Assembly: GCA_937872175.1 (NCBI GenBank)
Contig: CALMPI010000003.1
Location: 19,456 to 83,455 of the forward strand
DNA: 64,000 nucleotides
DNA from: an uncultured Flavobacteriales bacterium
GTDB taxonomy: Bacteria > Bacteroidota > Bacteroidia > Flavobacteriales_F > PHOS-HE28
Reading direction: 5' to 3'
This document shows positions 16,055-24,810 of this stretch, piece after piece. The notes under the pieces were generated by a model. That model worked only from the letters and a program-made list of their open reading frames with translations. It had not been told where the DNA came from and made no database searches. Each line of letters begins with the position of its first letter. Position 1 is the first letter of the stretch. The position numbers and the translations under genes were made by a program.

Positions 16055-17827
16055 TCAGTTGAAGGCGATCCGCCGCACGGCACGGCCGTCAGCGAATTCC
16101 AGGGTGATGAAGTAGGCACCGCCATCCAGGGTTCCGCGCTCCAGCAGGATCGCGTCGGCGTTCACCGTGCTGTTGCGCACCAAGCGACCATCGGGCGTGT
16201 GCAGCGTGTAGCTCAGCACACGACCTGCCGGGCTGCTGATGCGCACGGCATCGATCGCGGGGTTCGGTGCGATCACGAGCGCCGATGCGGCGGCAGGCTC
16301 TGCGATGCCGACCGGCTGGCCCACGCAGTCGCAATTGACCGTCCACGTGTCGTTGATGGTGTTGGCATCGCCATCATCACAGGGTTGACCAGGCTGGTCC
16401 GGACCGTCGATGACGCCGAGGCAGTCGGGCGTGCCCAACGCACAGGGTCCCAACTGCAGGGCGCAGACGATGCGCGGGGTCATGTAGCCCATCACCGTAT
16501 CGAGGTAGGCGCGGCCCTTGGCGCCGCTCATGTCCGGATTGCTGGCCAGGCTCGCTTGGTGCGTGGTGATGCCCAGGCCGGGGATCACCGCAGTGGCCGC
16601 AGGGCTGTTTGGATCCCACCATTGCCAGGGGCTGGCCTCATCACCGGCGGGGGGCTGCCATCGCGGACGCAGCACAGGGAAGAGCCCCTCGGCACCGGTC
16701 GCGATGGTGACGCCGTCGATGGTCTGGCCGTAGAGCGAACGCGCCCGCGCCGTGAAGGGGTCGTTCGAGAGGTTCTCGAAGCTGGCCTGGTTGCCCAGGT
16801 CCTTCACCCAGGGGATGAAGTAATTGCTGCCGGGAACATCCACCACAGGACCACCCGTGGTGGGCACGATCACGATGCCGTAGGTGAACGGGGCGAACGG
16901 ATCGAACACGGTGTGGAAAGCCACCATCGGGGCGTCACCCGCTTCGGCCCAGGTGGTGTCGGCGAGCGCACCGCCCATGTTCACGCAGAAATGCGTGGCA
17001 TGGTCGAACCCGTTGGGGCGGTAGAGGGTGAGCTGGCCATTGAATCCGGCCAGGTCGCCTACCGTGTTCGTGTCCACGTAGCTCACGTTCGGGTTGAAGG
17101 GATCGGGTCGGAACTTCTCGACGAAAAGCTCGCTGCCCTTGTCCAAGGTGGTGTGGGCCAGCGCGATGTAGCCGCCGGTGCCCTCACCGAGCACCACGAT
17201 CTTGTCCGGGTCGATCCCGTAGCTGTTGGCGCCCGCGGCCTCGGCCTTGTGGGTGCGGACGCACTGGCGCACGTCGTGGATGGCCCGGTAGATGGCGTTG
17301 AGCAACTGCCCGCGGCGTTCCTCTTCGGTGGCGGCCAGCGGGTTCCAGCCCAGACGGTAGCTCATGCTCACGGCCACATAGCCGCGGCGCGCCATGCGCT
17401 TGCAGGTCTCCACGGCACAGCTGTCCGTCCGCGTTCCGACAGGACTGCCGTTCTGCGGCGGCGGCAACGCATTCCCCGTGTGGATGTAGAGCACCATCGG
17501 ACGTTCGGTCACCGCGTCCACGTTCTGGTCGGGTTCGTAGATGTCCATCCGCAGTTCGCGCACTTTCACCGCGGTGCTTCCGTCGGTGGGGTCGAAGAAG
17601 GGGGCCGGGATGGGCTGCTGGGTGCTCACCAGGGTCTGTAGCTGCGTGACCTCCGCAGGCACGTTCGGGCTGGCGAGGTTGCTGGTGAGGAAGTCGATGT
17701 TGGTACCGAAGGGCACGCTGGGGGTGATCACGATCTGGGCATCGGTGAACACCTCGTCGATATAGCGCTGCTGGGCGGCGACCATCATGGGCAGACCGAG
17801 CAACAGCAAGGGTAGGCTTCGTTTCAT
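16055..17827 (-). CDS. T9SS-sorted alpha/beta-hydrolase (carboxylesterase-like)
   Basis: 590 aa. A signal peptide (about 1-19, LLLLGLPMMVAAQ) is followed by a hydrolase core. RPMVLYIHTGNALPPP forms the oxyanion strand, MARRGYVAVSMSYRLGWNP is typical of carboxylesterase type B/dienelactone-like folds, and VVLGEGTGGYIAL occupies the nucleophile elbow (GxGxG-like, with Gly where Ser is expected: G-E-G-T-G). The loss of the canonical Ser is notable; the protein could be an inactive binding relative. The C-terminus (ALVIAPNPAIDAVRISSPAG) is a T9SS type A sorting domain. A TATATTCG box lies at 17853-17860 (- strand). The palindrome array begins 70 bp upstream of the ATG. Confidence 0.82.
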   Translation of the reverse strand: MKRSLPLLLLGLPMMVAAQQRYIDEVFTDAQIVITPSVPFGTNIDFLTSNLASPNVPAEVTQLQTLVSTQQPIPAPFFDPTDGSTAVKVRELRMDIYEPDQNVDAVTERPMVLYIHTGNALPPPQNGSPVGTRTDSCAVETCKRMARRGYVAVSMSYRLGWNPLAATEEERRGQLLNAIYRAIHDVRQCVRTHKAEAAGANSYGIDPDKIVVLGEGTGGYIALAHTTLDKGSELFVEKFRPDPFNPNVSYVDTNTVGDLAGFNGQLTLYRPNGFDHATHFCVNMGGALADTTWAEAGDAPMVAFHTVFDPFAPFTYGIVIVPTTGGPVVDVPGSNYFIPWVKDLGNQASFENLSNDPFTARARSLYGQTIDGVTIATGAEGLFPVLRPRWQPPAGDEASPWQWWDPNSPAATAVIPGLGITTHQASLASNPDMSGAKGRAYLDTVMGYMTPRIVCALQLGPCALGTPDCLGVIDGPDQPGQPCDDGDANTINDTWTVNCDCVGQPVGIAEPAAASALVIAPNPAIDAVRISSPAGRVLSYTLHTPDGRLVRNSTVNADAILLERGTLDGGAYFITLEFADGRAVRRIAFN

Positions 17828-17897
17828 GGGTCCTGATTTGTGGAACAGGTTCCGAATATAGGGGTAGGGGAGGGCTCCTGCCGTTGCAGGTCGGGAA

Positions 17898-18499
17898 GTA
17901 TGTATGGCCATACAAGTATTGAGGCCGAGCACTGATCGTTGCGGTCATCGTGCTTTGGTTCCCGCGGGTCGTGGCGGGAGGGCCTGTTACCCGACCGAGG
18001 AAGGGCGCCACAGGTGGATTGTGGCGGTACTACGGGGGCTTCGACGGATCTGCCGCTCCATAGGCCTTCTTATGCAACTGGCGGGTTATGGATGTGTTGG
18101 CGGCACTGAGGACGGGCATTTTGAAGTATGTATGGTCATACATACGTTGAACAACGCGGCGACCCGACCCAACATCGTTCGGGAAACCTTGCTGGTCGCG
18201 CCCGGGGGCGGTTGTTGGTCGAGCGCTATCAGCCATGAACACATGTATGGCCATACATGCGTCATGAAGCTGGGACAGATGCTGATGTTCGATGGAGCCA
18301 GCAGGAATGGTGCGCACCGCAGACGGGAATAATCACAGTGAATGTCACTTTACGACGTATGTATGGCCATGCATATATCGGCCTCCGCGGATCCATCGTG
18401 CAACGTCGATCGATCACCTCTAGCGCAGTTGTGGACCCCCTACCGACCTCTGCGGTCCGCGTCCACAACATATGTATGGCCATGCATATGTTGTGGACG
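17898..18499. repeat. array of five palindromic elements spaced about 115 bp apart (non-coding)
   Basis: Five copies of a palindrome with consensus rTATGTATGGCCATrCATAy lie at 17901-17914, 18126-18145, 18242-18259, 18357-18376 and 18460-18499. Their centres are 228 (2x114), 115, 116 and 113 bp apart, close to 11 helical turns per step. Copies 1 and 3 have perfect cores. Copies 2, 4 and 5 deviate only at positions that would still pair as G-U on + strand RNA. Intervening sequences are unrelated to one another but contain their own inverted repeats. A degenerate dyad (GCCACA/TGTGGC, 18007-18025) sits where a missing copy would be expected. No credible gene lies in 17828-18521. Confidence 0.85.
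18460..18499. repeat. 40-bp near-perfect palindrome (fifth array element)
   Basis: Both halves extend the array core outward: CGTCCACAACATATG on the left mirrors CATATGTTGTGGACG on the right, with a single T/G mismatch in the core. An additional GTTGTGGAC copy at 18429-18437 can pair with the left arm, giving two mutually exclusive hairpins. It lies about 22 bp past the TonB receptor stop. Confidence 0.8.
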
Positions 18500-18521
18500 G
18501 TCTCGGCCCCTTTCACCGGCC

Positions 18522-21437
18522 TTATCGCCGGTCCAGCTCGTAGATCAGCTGCAGGTAGCCCAGTCGTCCCACGGCCGGGCCGCCATAGACCAGGTACACA
18601 TTGTTGTTCCACATCCGGTCGAGCCGCTCGCTCTCGGGTACGCGTTCGTCGAATAGCGGAACGATCCCGAACAGGTTGCTGCAGCCCACTTTCACCGTCA
18701 GCCCGGGCTTGGGGAACTTCACGTTCACCTGGGCGTCCACCATGTCGTAGCTCGGGATGGCGCCGGTGAACTGGGGCGAGCCCTCGAACGTGAAGCCCTC
18801 CACGAACTTGTAGTTGATGCCGAAGCCCACATCACGCCGGTCCGTCCAAGGGATCCGCAGGTCGTGACCCGTGAAGCCCACGTTGAACTTGTTCAGCGGC
18901 GTGTTGAAGGCCGGGATGATGGGGTCGTCCTCTCCTGTGATCAACCGGTTGTAGCTGTAGTTCACGCTGTAGGTCATCCGCTTCCGGTAGTAGTTCAGGC
19001 CCACGTTGGCTCCCATGGTCCGCACCGTGCTGGTGCTGTTCGCCGCCACGCGGTAGACCTGCAGTTCCTCCGGGAAGCCGGTCACCTCGTCGAAGCTGCC
19101 GTCAATGCCGATGAGGTAGCCGATGAAATCGGTGTACCAGCTCGTGTAGGCACTGGCGTCCACATAGAACTTCTCCTTCAGGGTGCCGCGGTAGCCCGCC
19201 TCCACGGTGAGCACCTTTTCCGGTCTGATCCGGTCAACATTGAAATACTCCAGCTGGTCCAGGCCTTCCAGCAGGGTGGGCGAGCTCCGGTAGGCGTTGA
19301 AGCTCTCGATCGTGATCAGGCTGTCGCGGCCCTCCTCGAACTGGCCCTCGATGTTGCCCAGCAGGATGGCACGCCCCACGTTGTAGTAGAGGTACTGGTC
19401 GGCCAGGGTCGGATTGCGCACGCCGCGGCTCACGCTCACCCGCAGCACATGGTCGGCGTTCGGCGTGTACACGGCGCTCAGGGCGGGCGACACCTGCGGC
19501 TCGAAGTTCTGGTTCTTGTCCACCCGCACCGTCAGTGCCAGCCGCAGCTTGTCCTGCGCGAGCTTCTTCTCCAGGCCCGCATAGCCGCCAACCTCCCAGT
19601 TGGTGATCACCACGTCCGCCGTGTCCTTGAAGATGGTGCCCGCGCTGTTGGGCCGGTACAGCCTGCCGTTGCCGCCCACGGTGATCTCGGCGAACCGCGG
19701 TTTGAACCGGTACTCCCCCATGGCGTGGTAGAGCGCTGACCGGTCGAAGAACAGCGAGCCGCCATCCGTGAAACGACGCGACCGGATCTCGTCGAGCTTC
19801 GCCTCGAAGCGATCGGTGCCGACCACATACGCCGGATCAAGTTCCGTGTTGTCCGTGCGACCGATGCTGTCGGCCACCAGCTGGTGGTAACCGCTGAAGA
19901 GCGCCGCATTGTCCGCCACGAACTGGGTCAGGTAGGCATCATAGGCCTCCTGCGTGGTGATGCCTTGTGCGATCGCTTCGCTCGGCGTGAGATATCCCGG
20001 TTGTGTCGTGTTCAGCAGGGGCTTGATCCATGTTTCCCACAGGGTGAAATAGCGGATGTTCCACTCCGTGGTGACGCTGCTGGCCTCCTGCAGGCGCAGC
20101 CCGGTGGTGTAGATGTCGTACGTGTCCCCGGCATCCTCATGCGTCACGTAGCTCCGGAAGAACCAGCGTCCTTCCTGGCGAAGCTCGAGCCGATGCTGAA
20201 AGAACTGCACCCCTTCCAGTCGGTACCGGTTGTCGCCTTGATACACCGTGCTCCCGCGGCTGTAGTTGGTGGCCAGCTGGACCTCCACGCTGTCGGAGAT
20301 CCTGTAATGCAGGCTCAAGCCCGCCTTCACGTTGTTGGTGCCGTAGTCCACCAGGTCCACCTCGCGGTAGCCTGGCCGTAGGAACAGCCCCAGGCCGGGG
20401 TACTGCCGCCGGCTGAAGAGGGATACGCTGAAATCGTTGTTCGCCGTCACCCACTCATCACCGTAGCTGTTCACCGCGTCGTACCGCCCCGGGTTGTCCA
20501 CGCCGGTGGGACTGTTGCTCGTGGGGTCGTAGTTCTCGGCGTACCAGTCCTCGGCGCGCATGGCGAACAGGTTCAGTTTGTACGCGAAGCGTTCGCGACC
20601 CTCCTTGTTCTTGAACACCTGGGCCCAGCGCACGGCCCCTTCCAGCAGTTCGCGCTCGCCGGCCTTTGCGCTCACGCTCAGTCCCGGGAAGGCCCACGGG
20701 CTTTTGGTGGTCATGTTGATCACTCCGTTGAAGGCGCCCGGGCCATAGAAGGCGCTGCTCGCCCCCGCGATCACGTCCACCTTCATCACGTCCAGGTCGC
20801 TCGCCCCCAGGAAGTTGCCCAGGCTGAAGTTGAGGCCCGGGCTCTGGTTGTCCACACCGTCGATGAGCTGCAGGCTGCGCACCGGACTGGTGCTGTTGAA
20901 CCCGCGCGTGTTGATCACCTTGAAGCCGAAGCTCGCGGCCGTCATGTCCACGCCTTTCAGGGTGCCCAGGCTCTCGTAGAAATCGCCGCTCGGGGCCTCG
21001 CGGATGGCGATGATGTCCATGCTCTCCACCGTGAGGGGTGCCTGCTTCTGCTTCTCGCTGATGCGGCTGCCCACCACCTCGGCCTCCTGCAGCAGCACCT
21101 GGTCCGTGCTCAGCTTGAACTTGAGCTCCTGGTCGGGGCTCTTCACCTCCACCTCAAGGTCGGTGTAGCCCACGTAGCTGATCACCAGCACGTACGGCGG
21201 CAATTCGTTCACCAGCAGTTCGAACCGTCCTTCGAGGTCGGTCTGCGTCACGGCCTTCGTGCCCTTCACCGCCACGGTGGCACCGATCAGGGTCTCGCCG
21301 TTCCCCGCATCGCTCACCACCCCGCGCAGCTTGTACTGCTGGGCCATGGTGTTCAGCGACAGCAGAAGCAGCACTATCGGAAGCAGTGCCTTCGCCGCGG
21401 ACCGCGGCGTGTGGGGCAGGGGCTTGGGCGGGTGCAT
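18522..21437 (-). CDS. TonB-dependent outer-membrane receptor with carboxypeptidase-like N-terminal domain
   Basis: 971 aa. A signal peptide (ends about residue 33, LLSLNTMAQQ) is followed by a carboxypeptidase-regulatory-like domain (about 36-115, GETLIGATVAVKGT, LEGRFELLV), a plug (about 120-255, SFGFKVINTRGFNSTSP, DVIAGASSAFYGPGAFNGVINM) and a beta-barrel to the C-terminal Phe/Tyr-rich strand (GRLGYLQLIYELDRR). It imports a large or chelated substrate using TonB energy. No SusD partner is adjacent, so it is a siderophore/cofactor-type receptor rather than a classical Sus pair. The ATG at 21437 is preferred: an upstream TTG at 21455 would lie inside the TATCTTG box (21453-21459). Confidence 0.92.
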   Translation of the reverse strand: MHPPKPLPHTPRSAAKALLPIVLLLLSLNTMAQQYKLRGVVSDAGNGETLIGATVAVKGTKAVTQTDLEGRFELLVNELPPYVLVISYVGYTDLEVEVKSPDQELKFKLSTDQVLLQEAEVVGSRISEKQKQAPLTVESMDIIAIREAPSGDFYESLGTLKGVDMTAASFGFKVINTRGFNSTSPVRSLQLIDGVDNQSPGLNFSLGNFLGASDLDVMKVDVIAGASSAFYGPGAFNGVINMTTKSPWAFPGLSVSAKAGERELLEGAVRWAQVFKNKEGRERFAYKLNLFAMRAEDWYAENYDPTSNSPTGVDNPGRYDAVNSYGDEWVTANNDFSVSLFSRRQYPGLGLFLRPGYREVDLVDYGTNNVKAGLSLHYRISDSVEVQLATNYSRGSTVYQGDNRYRLEGVQFFQHRLELRQEGRWFFRSYVTHEDAGDTYDIYTTGLRLQEASSVTTEWNIRYFTLWETWIKPLLNTTQPGYLTPSEAIAQGITTQEAYDAYLTQFVADNAALFSGYHQLVADSIGRTDNTELDPAYVVGTDRFEAKLDEIRSRRFTDGGSLFFDRSALYHAMGEYRFKPRFAEITVGGNGRLYRPNSAGTIFKDTADVVITNWEVGGYAGLEKKLAQDKLRLALTVRVDKNQNFEPQVSPALSAVYTPNADHVLRVSVSRGVRNPTLADQYLYYNVGRAILLGNIEGQFEEGRDSLITIESFNAYRSSPTLLEGLDQLEYFNVDRIRPEKVLTVEAGYRGTLKEKFYVDASAYTSWYTDFIGYLIGIDGSFDEVTGFPEELQVYRVAANSTSTVRTMGANVGLNYYRKRMTYSVNYSYNRLITGEDDPIIPAFNTPLNKFNVGFTGHDLRIPWTDRRDVGFGINYKFVEGFTFEGSPQFTGAIPSYDMVDAQVNVKFPKPGLTVKVGCSNLFGIVPLFDERVPESERLDRMWNNNVYLVYGGPAVGRLGYLQLIYELDRR

Positions 21438-21544
21438 GGGATGGTGTGCGCACAAGATAGGAGGCGCTGCCTGTCACCATCGGGGGGGCATCCGCTTGAA
21501 CCGCGGACGCCGCCTATGCGTTCCTTCGCACCTTCACCCATCTC

Positions 21545-22645
21545 ATGCGCCGACTCCCTCTTCTGATGGCCGCCTGGTCGGTCCATACGCTCTGCACCGC
21601 CCAGCTCCGGCCCGGGTTCGACAGGACCGAGTACACCGAGCTGCTCCGCGTCTTCGCCGCTCAGGCCGACACCACCATGGAAGGGTTCAACCTCCCGAAG
21701 CCGGAACGGTTCAGCCTTGCTTGGAAAAGCCCGGTGGTGGGGCTGGATAACCGGTGGGACCTCTATACGGACAGCGCAGGGACCGCCGTGGTCGTGGTGC
21801 GCGGCACCACCGCCCAGCTGGCCAGCTGGCTCGAGAACTTCCACTCGGTGCTCGTTCCCGCACAGGGCGAACTGGACCTGGACGGAGGAGAGCCCTTCCG
21901 CTACACCCTGAGCGACGATCCCGCCGCCCGCGTCCACCTGGGCTGGCTCATCGGCCTGGGTCATCTGCAGCGGACCATCCTGCCCGCCATCGATTCGCTC
22001 TACGCCGCAGGCACGCGTCAGGTCATCCTCGCCGGACACAGCCAGGGCGGCGCCATCACCTATCTGCTCACCGCCCATCTGTGGCAGTTGCGCGCCAGCG
22101 GCCGCCTGCCGACCGACCTGGTGATGAAGACCTACTGCAGCGCCGCACCCAAGCCCGGCAACCTGCCCTTCGCCTATGGGTACGAGGCCACCCACCGTGA
22201 AGGCTGGGCCATGAACGTGGTGAACAGCGCCGATTGGGTGCCGGAGGTGCCCGTCACCGTGCAGACGGTGGACGATTTCAACCCGGTGAACCCCTTCCGC
22301 AATGCCCGCAAGGCCATCCGCGCGCTGCCCTTCCCGCAGGACATCGGCCTGCGCATCCTCTTCAACCGCCTCGACCGGCCCACGCGCAAGGCCCGCCGCA
22401 ACTACCAACGTGTGCTGGGCCGCACCATCGGCCGCTTGGCCGCGAAGAACCTGCCCGGCTACACGGCCCCCGAACTGCCGGAAGGCACGCACTTCGTGCG
22501 CACAGGCCCCTTTGTGGTGTTGCGCCCCGACGCGACCTACCGGGCGCGTTTCGTGGACGATCCGAAAAAGGTGTTCATGCACCATCTCATGGAGCCGTAC
22601 CATGACCTGATGATGCGCTTCCCGGACCGCGTGTGCATGCCCTGA
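21545..22645 (+). CDS. exported lipase, class 3 (Lipase_3 fold)
   Basis: 366 aa. A signal peptide covers about residues 1-19 (ends CTAQ). The alpha/beta-hydrolase nucleophile elbow is GHSQGG (about residues 163-168), preceded by TRQVILA as in fungal-type class 3 lipases. AVVVVRGTTAQLASWLENF holds the oxyanion region, and NSADWVPEVP followed by a late His would complete the triad. The substrate is unknown; the family cleaves acylglycerols. It is divergently oriented to the TonB receptor and followed by a palindrome and the MBL gene. Confidence 0.82.
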   Translation: MRRLPLLMAAWSVHTLCTAQLRPGFDRTEYTELLRVFAAQADTTMEGFNLPKPERFSLAWKSPVVGLDNRWDLYTDSAGTAVVVVRGTTAQLASWLENFHSVLVPAQGELDLDGGEPFRYTLSDDPAARVHLGWLIGLGHLQRTILPAIDSLYAAGTRQVILAGHSQGGAITYLLTAHLWQLRASGRLPTDLVMKTYCSAAPKPGNLPFAYGYEATHREGWAMNVVNSADWVPEVPVTVQTVDDFNPVNPFRNARKAIRALPFPQDIGLRILFNRLDRPTRKARRNYQRVLGRTIGRLAAKNLPGYTAPELPEGTHFVRTGPFVVLRPDATYRARFVDDPKKVFMHHLMEPYHDLMMRFPDRVCMP

Positions 22646-22660
22646 CACCCGGGCCTGGTA

Positions 22661-22672
22661 TGCACCGGTGCA
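22661..22672. promoter_or_regulatory. 12-bp perfect palindrome before the beta-CASP gene
   Basis: TGCACCGGTGCA lies just upstream of the TAGCTTGC box, in the position of an operator. No regulator is linked to it; this is a positional observation only. Confidence 0.3.
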
Positions 22673-22677
22673 CTGTG

Positions 22678-22685
22678 TAGCTTGC
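22678..22685 (+). promoter_or_regulatory. -7-like promoter box, 4 nt before the beta-CASP start
   Basis: TAGCTTGC matches TAnnTTTG at five of six defined positions when shifted by one base and ends 4 nt before ATG 22690. Confidence 0.4.
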
Positions 22686-22689
22686 ACCC

Positions 22690-24120
22690 ATGGCCATCGC
22701 GATCACCTTCCACGGGGCTGCCGGCACCGTCACCGGCAGCAAACACCTGCTCGAGGTCCGGCATGCGGATGGTGCCGTGCACCGCGTGCTGCTCGATTGC
22801 GGCATGTTCCAGGGCGAGGCGGTGGCCCGCTCCAAGGGTGACCCCAACCGCCACTTCGGCTTCGATCCCGCCGCGGTGGACGCCGTGGTGCTCAGCCACG
22901 CGCACATCGACCACAGCGGGCTGCTGCCGCGGCTGGTGGCCGAAGGCTTCGGCGGGCCCATCCACAGCACCCCGGCCACGCGCGACCTCTGCGCCATCAT
23001 GTTGGAGGACAGCGCACGCATCCAGGAGGCGGATCATGCCTACGACCTCAAACGCGCCAAACGGCAGGGCCGCACCCTCGACGAGCCCGGGCCGCTCTAC
23101 ACCGTGGATGAGGTGCGTCCCGCGCTGGAGCGCTTCGAGGCCCACGACCTGAACGCTCCGTTCCCGGTGGTGCCCGGGATCTCCTGCACCTTCACCGAGG
23201 CGGGCCACATCCTCGGCAGCGCGGCGGTGCATCTCAACATCGATGACGGTGAACGGACCCTTCGGCTCACCTTCACCGGTGACGTGGGCCGCTACGTCGA
23301 TCGGCTGCTCCCGGAACCGGCCCCCTTTCCACAGGCCGACGTCATCATCTGTGAGAGCACCTACGGTGATCGCGACCATCCCGGCATCGCCGAGGCCGAG
23401 GAGGAACTGCTCCGCCACGTCACCGAGGCCTGTGTGGAGCGCCGTGGCAAGCTGCTCATCCCGGCCTTCAGCATCGGCAAGACGCAGGAGATCCTTTACA
23501 CCCTCAACAGCCTCAGCAACCAGGGGCGCCTGCCCCGCATCCCCGTCTTCGTGGACAGCCCGCTGGCGATCAGCGCTACGGGCATCGTGCGCCAGTACAG
23601 CACTTCATTCCGACCGGAGGTCCGGGCCGAACTGGAGCACGATGCCGACCTGTTCAGCTTCCCGGGGGTGGAGTTCGTGCGCAACCCCGAACGCAGCAAA
23701 CAGCTCAACGCGCGGCAGGAGCCCTGCATCGTCATCGCGGCCAGTGGCATGATGGAGGCCGGGCGCATCCGCCACCACCTGCGCCACAGCCTGTCCAACC
23801 CCCGCAACACCGTGCTGGCGGTGGGGTTCTGTGCGCCCGGCACGCTGGGGCACGACATCCTCAGCGGTCAGCAGGTGGTGCACATCTTCGGGGAGCCCGT
23901 GCCGGTGAAGGCCGCCGTCCTCCGCATGGAGTTCTACAGCGCCCATGCCGATCGCGGTGAACTGGTGCGCTACCTCGCCTGTCAGGAGCCTGCCCGTGTT
24001 CGCCAGCTGTTCCTGGTGCATGGCATCACCGCCGGCTTGAACGGCCTGCAGGATCGGCTCGCCTCCGCAGGGCATCACAACATCGCCATCCCGCAGAAGG
24101 GACAGCGCTTCGTGCTCTGA
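22690..24120 (+). CDS. MBL-fold metallo-hydrolase with beta-CASP and RNA-specificity domains
   Basis: 476 aa. The metallo-beta-lactamase core starts at residue 1 and has the zinc motif SHAHIDHSG (about 72-80), the second His in GHILGSAAVHL, and TFTGDVGRY. A beta-CASP insertion (about 200-390) includes KLLIPAFSIGKTQEIL and VIAASGMMEAGR. The Zn-dependent RNA-specificity motif near the C-terminus is YSAHADRGELVRYL. This order is that of bacterial CPSF-100-like/YsjA-type RNA exo/endonucleases, so cytoplasmic RNA processing is likely. No signal peptide is present. Confidence 0.9.
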   Translation: MAIAITFHGAAGTVTGSKHLLEVRHADGAVHRVLLDCGMFQGEAVARSKGDPNRHFGFDPAAVDAVVLSHAHIDHSGLLPRLVAEGFGGPIHSTPATRDLCAIMLEDSARIQEADHAYDLKRAKRQGRTLDEPGPLYTVDEVRPALERFEAHDLNAPFPVVPGISCTFTEAGHILGSAAVHLNIDDGERTLRLTFTGDVGRYVDRLLPEPAPFPQADVIICESTYGDRDHPGIAEAEEELLRHVTEACVERRGKLLIPAFSIGKTQEILYTLNSLSNQGRLPRIPVFVDSPLAISATGIVRQYSTSFRPEVRAELEHDADLFSFPGVEFVRNPERSKQLNARQEPCIVIAASGMMEAGRIRHHLRHSLSNPRNTVLAVGFCAPGTLGHDILSGQQVVHIFGEPVPVKAAVLRMEFYSAHADRGELVRYLACQEPARVRQLFLVHGITAGLNGLQDRLASAGHHNIAIPQKGQRFVL

Positions 24121-24122
24121 GC

Positions 24123-24755
24123 TCAGCGTGTGCTGCGGCCCAGCACGATACCGGCCGTGGCGTACCACGTCAGGTTGCGCGGATCGTCGTAGGCGTTGTT
24201 GAGCCCATCGTCGTCGAGCACCTTGTTCAGCCCGACGCTCACTCCGCCCTCCACGGTCACGAACCAGATGTCCAGACCGACCCCCGCATCGAGGTTGAAG
24301 GACCCTGCCGTCAGGTCATCGCGGTTCCACGCGATGTCGTCGTTGCTGTTGTCCACGCTCAGCAGCAGGTCGTAGCTGGGCCCCGCGTTCAGCCTCAGTT
24401 TGAAGCCGTCCTTATGCACCAGGTTGAAGCCCACGAGCGCCCTGGCCTTCAGCACGGTGCGCACCAGGTCGTTCTCCACCAGGAAGGTGTCCAGCAGCAG
24501 CGGTACCTGGACCTGCACGACGGTGGCCTGACGGCCGATGTGAACGCCCGGTTGGAAGTACACGCGCCTGCCCAGCCGGATGTCCACCCCCGCCTGCCAG
24601 CCCATGTTGCCCCGGTAGTCGCCGTTGTCGGGGTCGCCCTGCAGGGTCTGGGCCAGCAGGCCCACCTGCGGGTTCACCTGGATCTGGGCGTGTGCGCTGT
24701 TCGTGGCGTTCAGCAGGGCGAAGGCCGGTAGAAGGAGGCTGTGGATGCGGCGCAT
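24123..24755 (-). CDS. outer-membrane beta-barrel protein
   Basis: 210 aa. A signal peptide (about 1-23, ends NSAHA) is followed by alternating hydrophobic strands such as QVNPQVGLLAQTLQG, GWQAGVDIRLGRRVYFQPGVHIG, FKLRLNAGPSYDLLLSV and LDAGVGLDIWFVTVEGGVSVGLNKVL. This is the eight-stranded small-barrel pattern of Bacteroidota 'outer membrane beta-barrel' (porin-family) proteins. The function is unknown. It is convergent with the beta-CASP gene, 2 nt apart. Confidence 0.78.
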   Translation of the reverse strand: MRRIHSLLLPAFALLNATNSAHAQIQVNPQVGLLAQTLQGDPDNGDYRGNMGWQAGVDIRLGRRVYFQPGVHIGRQATVVQVQVPLLLDTFLVENDLVRTVLKARALVGFNLVHKDGFKLRLNAGPSYDLLLSVDNSNDDIAWNRDDLTAGSFNLDAGVGLDIWFVTVEGGVSVGLNKVLDDDGLNNAYDDPRNLTWYATAGIVLGRSTR

Positions 24756-24798
24756 GGCGGTTCGGATGGTGTGAAGCTACCATCGCGCCGCCGCTTCA

Positions 24799-24806
24799 CA
24801 CCTTTG
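24799..24806 (+). promoter_or_regulatory. -7-like promoter box, 4 nt before a membrane-protein start
   Basis: CACCTTTG, one base off TAnnTTTG at position 1, ends 4 nt before ATG 24811. Confidence 0.4.
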
Positions 24807-24810
24807 CCCC

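Noticed and set aside
13705..16125. 806-codon reverse-strand frame opposite the MFS gene
   Set aside because: It runs through the MFS transporter and through murQ in another frame; no domain is recognisable.
17898..18499. CRISPR array in the palindrome gap
   Set aside because: Repeats are 14-20 bp palindromes with about 95-bp intervals, no cas genes are near, and the fifth copy differs in length. This does not fit any CRISPR type.
17904..18769. Small open reading frames across the palindrome array on both strands
   Set aside because: The palindrome core lacks stops in all frames, so frames stay open by chance. The translations are low in structure, repeat the palindrome-encoded peptides, and have no codon bias.
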